DNA of 64,000 nt from an uncultured Caldilineaceae bacterium (GTDB lineage Bacteria > Chloroflexota > Anaerolineae > Caldilineales > Caldilineaceae), in contig OY282381.1 in the NCBI GenBank assembly GCA_958295915.1, forward strand, positions 4,238,722 to 4,302,721, read 5' to 3'. Below the pieces are notes generated by a model. It made no database searches and was not told where the DNA came from. It saw only the letters and a program-made list of their open reading frames with translations. Made by a program: the position numbers and the translations under genes. Shown here one piece after another: positions 35,468 to 44,972 of this stretch; the first letter of the stretch is position 1, and each line of letters starts with the position of its first letter.

Positions 35468-37354
35468 ATGACAGCAACGAAGACAACCAGACCAGCCAAT
35501 ACCCAGATGCTGCCAGCAGTTGTGCCTGCTTCGTCCGCAGATGCGCTAGGAGCGACCCGCGCCGGGCCGTCCGTAGAGCAGGGGGTGTACGCTCTCCTCT
35601 TTCTGCTGGCGCTGGGCCTGCGGCTCTATGGTCTGGGTACCCTGAACCTTCTCTCCCCATGGGAGGCCGCTCAAGTCTGGCCTGCCTGGCTGGGCAACAA
35701 TGCCGCTCAGCTTCCCGTTTCGGTTGCGCCGGTCAGCCCGCTGCTCTTTACGCTCCAGCGTTCTCTTTTCCTCCTGACCGGCGATGGCAATGAGTTCTGG
35801 GCGCGTTTTGCGCCAGCATGCGCCGGCGCCGGCATGGTTTTGGCCGCCTGGGCACTGCGTCGACCTATGGGCCGTGGCGGCGCGCTGGCAGTGGCGGTAC
35901 TGTTCGCCCTCGACCCGTGGCTGCTGGCCTTCAGCCGCCTGGGAGATAGCGCAATCCTTTCTGCGTTGACTGGTGTGCTGCTGTTGACCCGGCTCTTCGA
36001 TGGCGCAGCGGACGCCTCGCTGTCCACGCGCCAGATCGACCGGCTGGCCGTGATAGCCGGTCTGTTTCTGATCAGTGGGCCGCTGACGTGGCTGTTGCTG
36101 CCGCTTATTCTGTTCGCCATTCTTCTGCTCAACGGCGGGCCACTCAGCCGGTTTTCGCGTGGCGATGGCGGACGGGCCGCCGTCGTCTTTGTGGCAACCA
36201 TTGTGGTCGGTTCTACCGGTCTGCTGGCCCACATATCCGGCCTGGCGGCCATCGGAGAAAGCCTTGGCGCAGCAATCGCTCATCTGACCGCTGGCGATTC
36301 CCCCTATCCTCTGAACTGGGGGCTACTGCGTCTGCTGGTGGATGAGCCTTTTCTGGTCTTGTTCGGCGGCAGTGGGCTGGTGATCGCCCTTTTGAAGATG
36401 CAAAACCATAGGGGCGAGGATGATGAGGCCCTTCTGCAGCATGTGTGGCTGCGGGTTCTGGCTGGTGGCGTCGGTTGGGGGTTGTTGTGCCTGCTGCTGC
36501 CAGGACGCACGCCTGTCAGTCTTCTGGTTCTGGGGTTGCCTCTGCTGCTGTTGGCCGCAGCGACGGCGACAAGTCTGTTGCGGTTTGGGCTATCCCGACC
36601 ACTGCATCAAATCGAAGCGGCCCCGCCGGCGCTGGCGACAATGGGAATTTTGCTGGTGACAGCTTTTTTTTGGACGGGAAACACAACCGCCGCTTTGCGG
36701 GATGGCAATTATGATCCCCGCCTGACAGCATTTTATCTGCTGATTCCGGCGCTGGGCGCGTTCTTCGTCTGGTGGTCTGGCGCGCGCGCGAGCGGGCAGG
36801 TGTTTGGACTGTTGGCGCTGGCCGTCTTTTTCCTGGCAAATGCAAGCAGCAGTTGGATGTTGAATCTGCGTCCGGAAGCGAGCCACAGCCGCAGCCTTTT
36901 TGCCGAAACCGCCGATAACGGGCTGGCCTTGCTGCTGGACGATGTGGCGCGTCTCAGTTCCCTGCGCGCGGGAGATCCGACCGAAGCGCCGGTCTATCTG
37001 CTGGTAGGGCCGCAGTTGCAGCCATTCTTAGCTTGGCATCTACGCGCCATGCGCCATGTACGCTGGCCAGCGAGCATCGAGGCGTCGGACGGTGCAATCT
37101 CCCATCCGCCGGACATCGTTGCGCCGTTCGATTCGGCATTGGACGAACACGCGCTTATCGTGAGTGAACCCGGATTTGGGCAGGCCCCGTTGCGTTTGCC
37201 GGATGATTTTATCGGCAGCAGCTATTCGGTGACACAGCATTGGCTGCCGACAGATCTGATCGACGTTGGCCCCCGTTTGCGGTGGACGTTGTATCGGGAA
37301 CGACAGCAGATGCCGACGAGACAAACGGTCGAGCTTTGGGTAAAACGGGAGTAA
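35468..37354 (+). CDS. GT-C-like polytopic membrane protein
   Basis: 628 aa with about 12 hydrophobic segments. The N-terminal pattern LLALGLRLYGLGTLNLLSPW followed by EAAQVWPAWLG and long alternating helices resembles GT-C/PMT glycosyltransferases, although the usual Asp-Glu pair is reduced to SPWEA. It ends in a soluble C-terminal domain of about 200 residues. It lies between a DUF2298 gene and the Agl23-type gene (three-base gap to the latter). A family C repeat encodes ISHPPDIVAPFDSA at about residue 545. Confidence 0.68.
   Translation: MTATKTTRPANTQMLPAVVPASSADALGATRAGPSVEQGVYALLFLLALGLRLYGLGTLNLLSPWEAAQVWPAWLGNNAAQLPVSVAPVSPLLFTLQRSLFLLTGDGNEFWARFAPACAGAGMVLAAWALRRPMGRGGALAVAVLFALDPWLLAFSRLGDSAILSALTGVLLLTRLFDGAADASLSTRQIDRLAVIAGLFLISGPLTWLLLPLILFAILLLNGGPLSRFSRGDGGRAAVVFVATIVVGSTGLLAHISGLAAIGESLGAAIAHLTAGDSPYPLNWGLLRLLVDEPFLVLFGGSGLVIALLKMQNHRGEDDEALLQHVWLRVLAGGVGWGLLCLLLPGRTPVSLLVLGLPLLLLAAATATSLLRFGLSRPLHQIEAAPPALATMGILLVTAFFWTGNTTAALRDGNYDPRLTAFYLLIPALGAFFVWWSGARASGQVFGLLALAVFFLANASSSWMLNLRPEASHSRSLFAETADNGLALLLDDVARLSSLRAGDPTEAPVYLLVGPQLQPFLAWHLRAMRHVRWPASIEASDGAISHPPDIVAPFDSALDEHALIVSEPGFGQAPLRLPDDFIGSSYSVTQHWLPTDLIDVGPRLRWTLYRERQQMPTRQTVELWVKRE
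37086..37140 (+). repeat. Family C repeat in the GT-C-like gene
   Basis: CGGACGGTGCAATCTCCCAT then CCGCCGGACATCGTTGCGCC; the clearest full-length copy in the window, used here as the reference. Confidence 0.7.
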
Positions 37355-37357
37355 GCG

Positions 37358-40300
37358 ATGGCTAAAGAAAAGATTTCGGAGGGACAGGAGCAGGGGGCGT
37401 CCTCGACAGGGCCTGCTATGGCCGCAGAGTCAGACGACAGCGGCGCTGACAGTGTTATAAACCAGGTATCCTCTTCCGAGGCGAAGATCAGCGCTCCGCA
37501 TCCGCTGGACAAGGGTCTTCTGGAGCTGGTCCGGGTCAATTGGGAAACCCTGGCCTGGGCAGCAATTCTTATCCTGGCCGTCGTCAGCCGCTTCTACGCG
37601 CTCGGCGCACGGGGTATGAGCCACGATGAAAGCCTGCATGCAGTCTACTCTCTGGACCTCTACCGCAACGGGACCTATCAGCACAACCCGATGATGCACG
37701 GGCCATTTCTTTTTCATGCCAATGCCTTTGTCTATTTTCTGTTCGGCGTGAGTGATGCCACCACCCGGATTATGCCAGCGCTGGCAGGCATCGGCGCAGT
37801 GCTGATGGCCTGGTTGTATCGCCGCTGGATCGGGCGCACGGGCGCGCTGCTGAGCGGGGCGCTGTTCCTGTTGAGCCCCAGTCTGCTGTTCCACAGTCGA
37901 TATATCCGCAACGATATCTATATCGTCTTTTTTACCATGATCTGGATCTACGGGATGTTTCGATTTCTGGAAGATGCGGAACGCCGCTCTCCGACTGGGC
38001 GCATGAAGTGGCTCTATCTGACGGTGACCGCGATGGCGCTGGGCTTTATCACCAAAGAAAATCAGTTTATGTCTGGTACGATCTTTGGGGCATTTATGGT
38101 AGGGGCAGCGGTCTGGCGGTGGCGCTTTCATCGCGAGTCGATTCAGGATAGCCCGTTCGCTGATCTGGCGGTTCTCCTCTTTACCCTTGTCTTGCCCTTC
38201 ATCGCGCCGTTTGGTCATCTCCTCCTCGGTTGGGATGCGCTGGCTTATGCAACCAATGTGGATCTGGCCAGATCCGGACTTATGACGCTGCTGCTGGCAG
38301 GTGTGAGCGTTGCGATCGCCTTCTGGTGGTTCAGACTGAGGCGAATTGGTCGGGAAGGCGCGATTTCCTTTACCAACTGGGCTACTTTGATGCTGCTGTT
38401 CTGGGCAATCGAGATCGTTTTCTTTACGACATTCTTTACCAATCCGGTTCAGGGAATGGCCACCGGTATCGTCGGCAGTCTTGGCTACTGGCTGGCCCAA
38501 CATGAGGTCCAGCGGGGCAGTCAGCCCTGGTACTATTACATGTTGCATGGCTTGTTGTATGAATTTCTGCCTCTGTTCCTGAGTTTGGGCGGACTGACCT
38601 TACTCGCTCGGCGTCTACGCGCCGGCTTGCCGGCGCTGGGGGCAAAGCAACAACCAGAAAATCAAACACAAGCGCAGGAGCAAGGAGAGAGCAACCCGGC
38701 CGAGCCCGATCACCATTCAGAAGCGAAGACGGATTCTTTCGATTCATCGCCGATTCGGGCGTCGCACGTGCGCAGCTATTTTGTTGTCTTCCTGGTCTGG
38801 TGGGTGATTGCCGCCTGGCTGGCATATTCCTACGCCGGCGAGAAGATGCCCTGGCTTATGACCCACATGGCCCAGCCTATGGCGATCTTCGGCGGTTGGT
38901 GGTGCGCGCATCTGCTTCAGCGGATCGACTGGCGGCAAGTGCGGGCATCGCATGGCTGGTGGGTATTGGCGCTGTTGCCGGCCCTGCTGTTTACGTCAGG
39001 GACGCTGCTCGCTGCCCTTCCTCTCGGCGGACGGGATGTGGACTCTCTGGCGCGGACAACCCGCTTCATCCTCGCTTTCGCAGCTACCGCCGGTCTGCTG
39101 TATCTTGTCAGGTTGGCCTGCCAGCGCCATAGCTGGCAGCTGACGCTGCGGCTGGCGTCGGTGGGCGTTGTCTCGATTCTGCTCCTGCTGACCATTCGCT
39201 TTTCGTATCTGCTCACCTATGTGAACTACGATATGGCGACCGAATATCTGGTCTACGCCCATGCCGCGCCAGACGTGAAACGCGCCTTGCAAGAGATCGA
39301 AACCATCAGCGAGCGCACGGTGGGCGAGCGCGAGATTCGGGTGGCATATGACGACGACGTAGCCTGGCCCATGACCTGGTATATGCGCTTCTACCCGAAT
39401 CATGTTTTCTACGGTGAGAACCCGACCACCGACGCCATGAGCGCGCCGATCATCCTGGTGGGCAAGAAGAATTATGACAAAGTAGAACCGTACGTGGCTC
39501 GGGATTATGTCAACCGTAGCTATCGCTTGGTCTGGTGGCCGGAGGAAAGTTACAAAGGCGAGTGGGATGCAGAGGCCGGTAAATCGCAGGGCCTGACACC
39601 TGCCCAAATATGGGGCGCCTTGACCGAACCGGAGCGACGCAGCCGCTTGTGGCAGATTTTCTTCTACCGCAACCATCCGGACCGCACACTGTCTAAATGG
39701 CCCCATCTCCACGAATTTCGCATGTACGTACGCAAGAACATCGCCGATATCGTCTGGGACCTGAATGTCGTTCCCATTTCTGGCGGCCTGGCCAGCAACC
39801 TCTCCTTCGACTACGCGGAGATCGAGCGCAGCGCCACCGCCGTGTATAGTGGCGTATATGACGATCTGTCTCTGACCACGCCCCGCTCCGTGACCGTTGG
39901 GCCGGATGGCCGACGCTATATTCTGGACACGGGCAACAACCGGGTCGTTGTGCTCAGCCCGGATGGCTCTTTCCTGCTGGCCTTTGGCAGCGCCTGCTTC
40001 CTCTCCGACGGCGAAAGCAGCGGTTGCGCCGATCTCGATGGCAGCGGCCCACTGCAACTGGGTGACGGCCAGTTTCGGGAGCCGTGGGGCATTGCTGTGG
40101 GTGCAGACGGCACAATTTTCGTCTCTGATACGTGGAACGGGCGCATTCAGTCCTTCGACAGCGCAGGCCGCTTCCTTCACAAGTGGGGCCTGTTCAATGT
40201 CATCGGCAACGACAACAGAGATCCCTTTGCCCTCTTCGGCCCTCGGGGGCTGGCCGTACTGCCGTCCGGCAACGTGCTGGTAGCGGATACAGGCAATAAA

Positions 40301-40756
40301 CGCCTCCTGGAGTTCACCGCCGCCGGACAGTATGTTCGGCAAGTCGGGGGCGGCGGCATCATTCTCGGCCGCTTCGAGGAACCAGTCGATATCACCCTGC
40401 ACCCGCCGACAGGCAACATTCTGGTGAGCGATGTCTGGAACCGTCGCATTCAGGTACTGTCGGCCAATCTGGAACCGCTGGCCGAGTGGCCGATGCCCAC
40501 GTGGGAGAGCCAGGACATTTGGGATAAGGCATTTGTGGCTGCCGCGGCCGATGGCGCCGTCTACGCCACGGACCCGCAGTTCTCCCAAGTGTTCATCCTC
40601 TCTTCAGATGGCGCCGTTCAGGCGAGCTTCGGCAAGTTTGGCAGTGAACTCAATCGCTTCGCCAAGCCAACTGGCATCGCGATCGATCCCCTGACCGGCG
40701 AGGTGCTGATCGCCGATGCGAACAACAACCGGGTTCTGGTTTTTGAGACAAGGTAA
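37358..40756 (+). CDS. Agl23-type (TIGR03663-like) GT-C membrane protein fused to NHL repeats
   Basis: 1132 aa. GGGAG precedes the ATG. After a polar N-terminus come about 14 membrane segments; the motif GMSHDESLHAVYSLDLYRNG then YQHNPMMHGPFLFH near residues 85-115 is the signature of the Agl23/TIGR03663 GT-C group. From about residue 840 to the end there are NHL-type beta-propeller repeats (VGPDGRRYILDTGNNRVVVL, VGADGTIFVSDTWNGRIQSF, LPSGNVLVADTGNKRLLEF). These presumably lie outside the cell and bind protein or glycan. Residues 24-36 come from the 37-bp family D repeat. Confidence 0.83.
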   Translation: MAKEKISEGQEQGASSTGPAMAAESDDSGADSVINQVSSSEAKISAPHPLDKGLLELVRVNWETLAWAAILILAVVSRFYALGARGMSHDESLHAVYSLDLYRNGTYQHNPMMHGPFLFHANAFVYFLFGVSDATTRIMPALAGIGAVLMAWLYRRWIGRTGALLSGALFLLSPSLLFHSRYIRNDIYIVFFTMIWIYGMFRFLEDAERRSPTGRMKWLYLTVTAMALGFITKENQFMSGTIFGAFMVGAAVWRWRFHRESIQDSPFADLAVLLFTLVLPFIAPFGHLLLGWDALAYATNVDLARSGLMTLLLAGVSVAIAFWWFRLRRIGREGAISFTNWATLMLLFWAIEIVFFTTFFTNPVQGMATGIVGSLGYWLAQHEVQRGSQPWYYYMLHGLLYEFLPLFLSLGGLTLLARRLRAGLPALGAKQQPENQTQAQEQGESNPAEPDHHSEAKTDSFDSSPIRASHVRSYFVVFLVWWVIAAWLAYSYAGEKMPWLMTHMAQPMAIFGGWWCAHLLQRIDWRQVRASHGWWVLALLPALLFTSGTLLAALPLGGRDVDSLARTTRFILAFAATAGLLYLVRLACQRHSWQLTLRLASVGVVSILLLLTIRFSYLLTYVNYDMATEYLVYAHAAPDVKRALQEIETISERTVGEREIRVAYDDDVAWPMTWYMRFYPNHVFYGENPTTDAMSAPIILVGKKNYDKVEPYVARDYVNRSYRLVWWPEESYKGEWDAEAGKSQGLTPAQIWGALTEPERRSRLWQIFFYRNHPDRTLSKWPHLHEFRMYVRKNIADIVWDLNVVPISGGLASNLSFDYAEIERSATAVYSGVYDDLSLTTPRSVTVGPDGRRYILDTGNNRVVVLSPDGSFLLAFGSACFLSDGESSGCADLDGSGPLQLGDGQFREPWGIAVGADGTIFVSDTWNGRIQSFDSAGRFLHKWGLFNVIGNDNRDPFALFGPRGLAVLPSGNVLVADTGNKRLLEFTAAGQYVRQVGGGGIILGRFEEPVDITLHPPTGNILVSDVWNRRIQVLSANLEPLAEWPMPTWESQDIWDKAFVAAAADGAVYATDPQFSQVFILSSDGAVQASFGKFGSELNRFAKPTGIAIDPLTGEVLIADANNNRVLVFETR
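37428..37464 (+). repeat. Family D repeat, 37 bp (copy 2)
   Basis: 36 of 37 bases match 19478-19514. Here it is coding and gives ESDDSGADSVINQ in the cytoplasmic N-terminus of the Agl23-type protein. Confidence 0.8.
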
Positions 40757-40821
40757 AGACTCTTGGGGGCGTTCTCGCTACACGGCAGTTACTGACCGCT
40801 GGCCACTGATGTGGAGGAATT

Positions 40822-42582
40822 GTGATAGAGAATCCAGGCAACAAGAATGACGATTTACATCAGATGAATCGCAGTACCAGGCGCAGCCACGTCTTTTTCA
40901 ATGAACCCGATACCGCCGGCCTGATGCACCGCGCATTCACCCGGTCGCTGGGATTCGACAGGGCGGACATGAACCGCCCCATGATCGGTATATTGAATAC
41001 CTATAGCGAGATGAACAACTGTCACGCCCATTTCCCGGAACTTGTGGAGGCGGTCAAACGAGGGGTCTGGCAGGCCGGCGGGTTCCCGCTGGAGTTCCCG
41101 ACGATCAGCCTGGGGGAGATCTATCTGACGCCTACTTCGATGCTATGGCGCAATCTGGCGGCGATGGACACGGAGGAGATGATTCGAGGCAACCCAATGG
41201 ATGGCGTTGTCGTTCTCTGCGGCTGCGATAAAACGACGCCGGCCGCCGCGATGGGCGTGGCGAGCGCAGATCTACCCGCAATTCTCGTCTCTGGCGGGCC
41301 AATGCTCAACGGCCACTGGCGTGGCCAGATCCTGGGGGCCTGCACAGACTGCCGCCGGCTCACTACCGAACACCGAGCAGGCAATCTCAGCGCCGAGGAG
41401 TACGCGGAAGTCGAGGAAAACCTGGCGCGAAGTCGGGGCCACTGTATGGTGATGGGTACGGCCTCGACAATGAATTCGCTGACCGAGGCCCTGGGCCTCT
41501 CCCTGCCCGGCAACGGGGCTATTCCCGCCGCGGACGCCCGGCGCATCCGCCTGGCAGAGCGCGCCGGGCGTCGCATCGTGGCGCTGGCGACAGAAGGTCT
41601 GCGTCCGTCGCGCCTCCTCACCCGACAGGCGCTGGAAAACGCCATTACGCTATTATGCGCGCTGGGTGGCAGCGCAAACGCGGTTGTGCACCTGCCGGCC
41701 ATTGCAGGCCGTCTGGGCATCGATCTGCCATTGGATCTGTTCGATGAGATCAGTCGGCGCACGCCTCTCCTTGTCAATCTGCGGCCCAGCGGCTCCTACC
41801 AGATGGAGGATCTTTTCTATGCCGGCGGCATTCCCGCAGTCTTGCGGCAGCTTCTGCCCCTGCTCCACGGCGATGCGCTGACCGTCACCGGCAGGACGCT
41901 GGCGGAAAATGTAGCGGATGCGCAGATCGTCGACGAAGATGTCATCCGCTCTTGGGACAGGCCCTTGCAGGACGAGGGTGGATTGGCGATCCTGCGGGGG
42001 AATCTGGCGCCGTCGGGCGCCGTGATCAAGCACGCGGCCGCCTCGCCAGAGCTTTTGCGGCACAGGGGCCGGGCGCGCGTGTTTGCCAGCGTTGCCGACC
42101 TGCAGACCCGCATCGACGATCCGGCGCTGGATGTAGAGCCTGGCGATGTGCTGGTGCTGCAAAATGCCGGTCCCGTAGGCGGACCGGGGATGCCCGAGGT
42201 AGGCAATCTGCCGATCCCCAAGAAGCTGCTGAAACAGGGGGTGCGCGATATGGTGCGCATCTCGGACGCGCGGATGAGCGGCACGGCTTTTGGCACGATT
42301 GTGCTGCACATCGCGCCGGAGGCCGCCGTGGGTGGGCCGTTGGCATTGGTGCGCACGGGGGACGAAATTGAGTTGGATGTGCCCGGCCGCCGGCTGCATC
42401 TGCGCGTCCCGGCGGAAGAACTGACCAGACGGCGAGCGGACTGGCGCCCACCGCAGCCGGACTATCGGCGAGGCTACGGCAAGCTATTTCTGGATCATGT
42501 TCTGCAAGCGCCGGAAGGGCTGGATTTTGACTTTCTACAGGGGCGCGACCCCGTGCAGGCGATGGCCCAACCGAAGTTTTAG
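40822..42582 (+). CDS. IlvD/Edd family dehydratase (sugar-acid dehydratase-like)
   Basis: 586 aa from a GTG with GGAGG five bases upstream. The three cluster-binding cysteines of the family are present: NNCHAH (C67), CGCDKTTPA (C135) and RGHCMVMGTASTMN (C208). LSLPGNGAIPA and GSANAVVHLPAIAGRLG are also conserved. The family includes dihydroxy-acid, phosphogluconate, arabinonate and xylonate dehydratases. The sequence and the sugar-acid gene set at the left of the window favour a pentonate-type dehydratase, but branched-chain amino-acid synthesis (IlvD) cannot be excluded. Confidence 0.87.
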   Translation: MIENPGNKNDDLHQMNRSTRRSHVFFNEPDTAGLMHRAFTRSLGFDRADMNRPMIGILNTYSEMNNCHAHFPELVEAVKRGVWQAGGFPLEFPTISLGEIYLTPTSMLWRNLAAMDTEEMIRGNPMDGVVVLCGCDKTTPAAAMGVASADLPAILVSGGPMLNGHWRGQILGACTDCRRLTTEHRAGNLSAEEYAEVEENLARSRGHCMVMGTASTMNSLTEALGLSLPGNGAIPAADARRIRLAERAGRRIVALATEGLRPSRLLTRQALENAITLLCALGGSANAVVHLPAIAGRLGIDLPLDLFDEISRRTPLLVNLRPSGSYQMEDLFYAGGIPAVLRQLLPLLHGDALTVTGRTLAENVADAQIVDEDVIRSWDRPLQDEGGLAILRGNLAPSGAVIKHAAASPELLRHRGRARVFASVADLQTRIDDPALDVEPGDVLVLQNAGPVGGPGMPEVGNLPIPKKLLKQGVRDMVRISDARMSGTAFGTIVLHIAPEAAVGGPLALVRTGDEIELDVPGRRLHLRVPAEELTRRRADWRPPQPDYRRGYGKLFLDHVLQAPEGLDFDFLQGRDPVQAMAQPKF

Positions 42583-42630
42583 ACGGATAGTGAGCGAGTC
42601 AGCCTGACGGCTGGGGGTAGGATGCGAGGG

Positions 42631-43347
42631 TTATTCCACTTCCATGACTTCCGGGTCCAGTTGATACCAGAACACTTCGCCAGATTCGATGCTGCCCTGT
42701 ATCCGCTTGTCTCCGCGCAGGCCGGCCACGGCGGCATGCGCAGGCCGGCCGCTGAACTTCGTCAGCAAACCAGCGTTGCGGACCGCCCTGCCGGTGTCCC
42801 GTCCGTTGACGGTGAATGAGATTTCCACGGCGATGTAGCAGGTTGCGCCTTCCTGGTCTGTGGCCTCCATGATCAGGTCGGCTCTGCGGAAACTTCGCAG
42901 CTCGTTTGTGGGGATGTCCGCGGTGTCGGCGAAGTCGATCAGACGCCAGAGATCGTCCTGGGTGAGAGTTTTCATCCGCCGCAGGCCCATGTCTCTGGCG
43001 ATGGAGCTGGCCTCTCTGATGGCGGCGCTTCTGGCATGAGCGCCTTTGAGCAGGCCTACATCATCCTGGATAGACTGCGTCCTGGCTTCGAGACTGTCGA
43101 AGCGCTTGTTCGTCGCAACGACGAACTTATCCATCCTGGCGACGAAGCTGGCCAGCTGCTGCTCAAGGTTGTCGAAGCGCTTGTTCGTCGCAACGACGAA
43201 TTTGTCCATCTCGGCGACGAAGCTGGCAAACTTTTCAGGCAGTTCCACCAGTTCGCGCGTCAGCAGCCGGGCGCGCAGGGCTTCCACCCACGCGGGATTT
43301 TCGTCCAGAACCTGGAGAAGGTCTTCTATCGTATCGATGGTGGTCAT
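42631..43347 (-). CDS. Coiled-coil protein with predicted PD-(D/E)XK-like fold (DUF3782-like)
   Basis: 238 aa. Residues 40-90 form a coiled coil built from two near-identical 25-residue repeats (FASFVAEMDKFVVATNKRFD and LASFVARMDKFVVATNKRFD). The C-terminal part reads FRRADLIMEATDQEG then CYIAVEISF, the spacing of a restriction-endonuclease-like (Asp, Glu-x-Ser/Lys) core. Such proteins are common in Chloroflexota and Cyanobacteria; a role in DNA cleavage or repair is inferred only from the fold. It is a monocistronic minus-strand gene. Confidence 0.6.
   Translation of the reverse strand: MTTIDTIEDLLQVLDENPAWVEALRARLLTRELVELPEKFASFVAEMDKFVVATNKRFDNLEQQLASFVARMDKFVVATNKRFDSLEARTQSIQDDVGLLKGAHARSAAIREASSIARDMGLRRMKTLTQDDLWRLIDFADTADIPTNELRSFRRADLIMEATDQEGATCYIAVEISFTVNGRDTGRAVRNAGLLTKFSGRPAHAAVAGLRGDKRIQGSIESGEVFWYQLDPEVMEVE
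43096..43235 (-). repeat. Two tandem 75-bp repeats coding for coiled coil
   Basis: GTCGAAGCGCTTGTTCGTCG begins at 43096 and again at 43171. The unit is 25 codons, so gain or loss keeps the frame. Confidence 0.8.
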
Positions 43348-43674
43348 ACTTGCTCCTCTTTTTTCCTCTCGGTTGCTTCCTCTAGTCTACACCATTTTCC
43401 TCTCTGAGAGGAATTACAAATTGCGTAGCCACTGAATCCAGTAGGGGCGTGGTTGCAACAGGGCGGGCGCAAGACGCCGACCCTACCCCTATTTGGGGGA
43501 CGCGCCCAGAGGAAACCAAAAAGTCATATTTACGCCAAATAATGATATACTCCAGCAGGTTTAGTACAGCCGCTTTGCGAACAAGTCTGCTTTTACGGAT
43601 TCTGTCTATCCCCTGTCTCTGGCGGAGAGCCCAGCCTCATTCCGTACCAGTCGAGCTTTGAAGGAGCTGAAAAG
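43348..43674. other. Intergenic region before tyrS
   Basis: No gene. It holds a family G-like stretch (about 43441-43495), a -10-like TATACT at 43546-43551 without a clear -35, and AGTACAGCCGCTTTGCGAAC (about 43564-43583), which nearly repeats the segment at 27318-27337 inside the 1620-aa gene. No T-box leader motif was seen. Confidence 0.5.
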
Positions 43675-44913
43675 ATGGCAAAGTTTCCAGCAGTAGATGA
43701 ACAGATGGCGATATTGATGCGGGGCGTCGAGTTCGGTGATAAGCAGACCCGCGCAAATATGGAGAAGGAGCTCCGCATCCGGCTACAGGAGAGCTACCAG
43801 AATGAGCGCCCTTTGCGCGTCTACTGCGGCTTCGATCCCACATCCAGCGACCTGCATCTGGGGCATACTGTGCCCCTGCGCAAACTGCGACAGTTCCAGG
43901 ATCTGGGCCACGAGGTTATCTTTCTGATCGGCACTTTCACTGGCACAATCGGTGACCCCAGCGATAAGGAAAGCGCGCGCGCGCGACAGACCCTGCAGGA
44001 GACGATGGAAAAGGCGCGCGGCTTCACACAGCAGGCCCAGCGGGTGTTGCTACGGGAAAAAACATTGGTTGAATTCAATCACAGCTGGCTGGAGAAACTG
44101 AACTTTGGCGATGTGATTCAGCTCGCCAGCCATTTCACTGTCCAGCAGTTCCTGACCAGAGACAATTTCAGCAAGCGCCACGCCAAGGGGGAACCGATCT
44201 GGCTGCACGAATTCTTCTACGCGCTCATGCAGGGCTACGATGCCATCATGCTGAATACGGATGTACAGATCGGCGGCACAGATCAACTCTTCAATCTGAT
44301 GGCCGGACGCACTCTGATGAACGCGCACGGGATGAGACCGCAAGTGGCGCTGACATTCCCGATCCTGGTGGGCACGGACGGCCACCGACGCATGAGCAAG
44401 TCCACTGGCAATCACATCGGGATCGATGAGCCGCCGGCGGTGATCTTTACGAAAGTGGTCAATTTGCCGGATCATACCTTCCGCAACTTTGCCGAGTTGG
44501 TGACCCGATGGCGCCAGGAACAGATCGATCAGATGGTGGCGCGGATTGATGCTGGCGAAATGAAACCACAGGCCGCGAAACGGGCTTTGGCCAGAGAGAT
44601 CGTCAGTATTTTCCACGGCGACCAGGCGGCGGAGCAGGCGGCGGTGGACGCGGTCCGCATGCACGAGGGCGCTGTCCCCAGCGACGCGCCTCAGTATACG
44701 CTGTCACAAGAGATGAACCTGTTGGAGTTGATGAGCGCGTCCGGGTTGGTGCGCAGTAAAGGAGAGGCTCGTCGGCTGATTCAGCAGGGCGGTGTGCGCC
44801 TCAATGGTGAGACGGTCACCGACGGCGTACAGACGCTCGTTGCGCCGAATGGTGAGGAGCGCGTTCTGCAGATCGGCAAGAAACGTTTCCTGCGGGTGAT
44901 TTCCGCTCAGTAG
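43675..44913 (+). CDS. tyrS: Tyrosyl-tRNA synthetase
   Basis: 412 aa; GGAG lies ten bases before the ATG. The class I signatures are HLGH in [15 protein letters not shown] and RMSKS in [14 protein letters not shown]. The tyrosine-binding region [20 protein letters not shown] is complete. The C-terminal S4 RNA-binding domain ([20 protein letters not shown]) is present. It attaches tyrosine to tRNA-Tyr in the cytoplasm. The length matches the TyrZ-like subgroup. Confidence 0.97.
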   Translation: MAKFPAVDEQMAILMRGVEFGDKQTRANMEKELRIRLQESYQNERPLRVYCGFDPTSSDLHLGHTVPLRKLRQFQDLGHEVIFLIGTFTGTIGDPSDKESARARQTLQETMEKARGFTQQAQRVLLREKTLVEFNHSWLEKLNFGDVIQLASHFTVQQFLTRDNFSKRHAKGEPIWLHEFFYALMQGYDAIMLNTDVQIGGTDQLFNLMAGRTLMNAHGMRPQVALTFPILVGTDGHRRMSKSTGNHIGIDEPPAVIFTKVVNLPDHTFRNFAELVTRWRQEQIDQMVARIDAGEMKPQAAKRALAREIVSIFHGDQAAEQAAVDAVRMHEGAVPSDAPQYTLSQEMNLLELMSASGLVRSKGEARRLIQQGGVRLNGETVTDGVQTLVAPNGEERVLQIGKKRFLRVISAQ

Positions 44914-44972
44914 CTCAGTAGTCCCTGCATGAAAAACAGGCGCTTGTCTGCACGTTCGCTTACGCGCAGGCA

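Noticed and set aside
38996..40588. 530-codon open frame on the minus strand
   Set aside because: Antisense to the NHL part of the Agl23-type gene, which has clear motifs; the antisense protein has none.
43090..43240. Possible CRISPR-like array (two near-identical units)
   Set aside because: The two units are directly adjacent, 75 bp each with no spacer, and encode a coiled coil; this is a tandem coding repeat.
43348..43674. T-box leader upstream of tyrS
   Set aside because: No T-box core (AGGGTGGNACCGCG-like) or specifier stem could be found.
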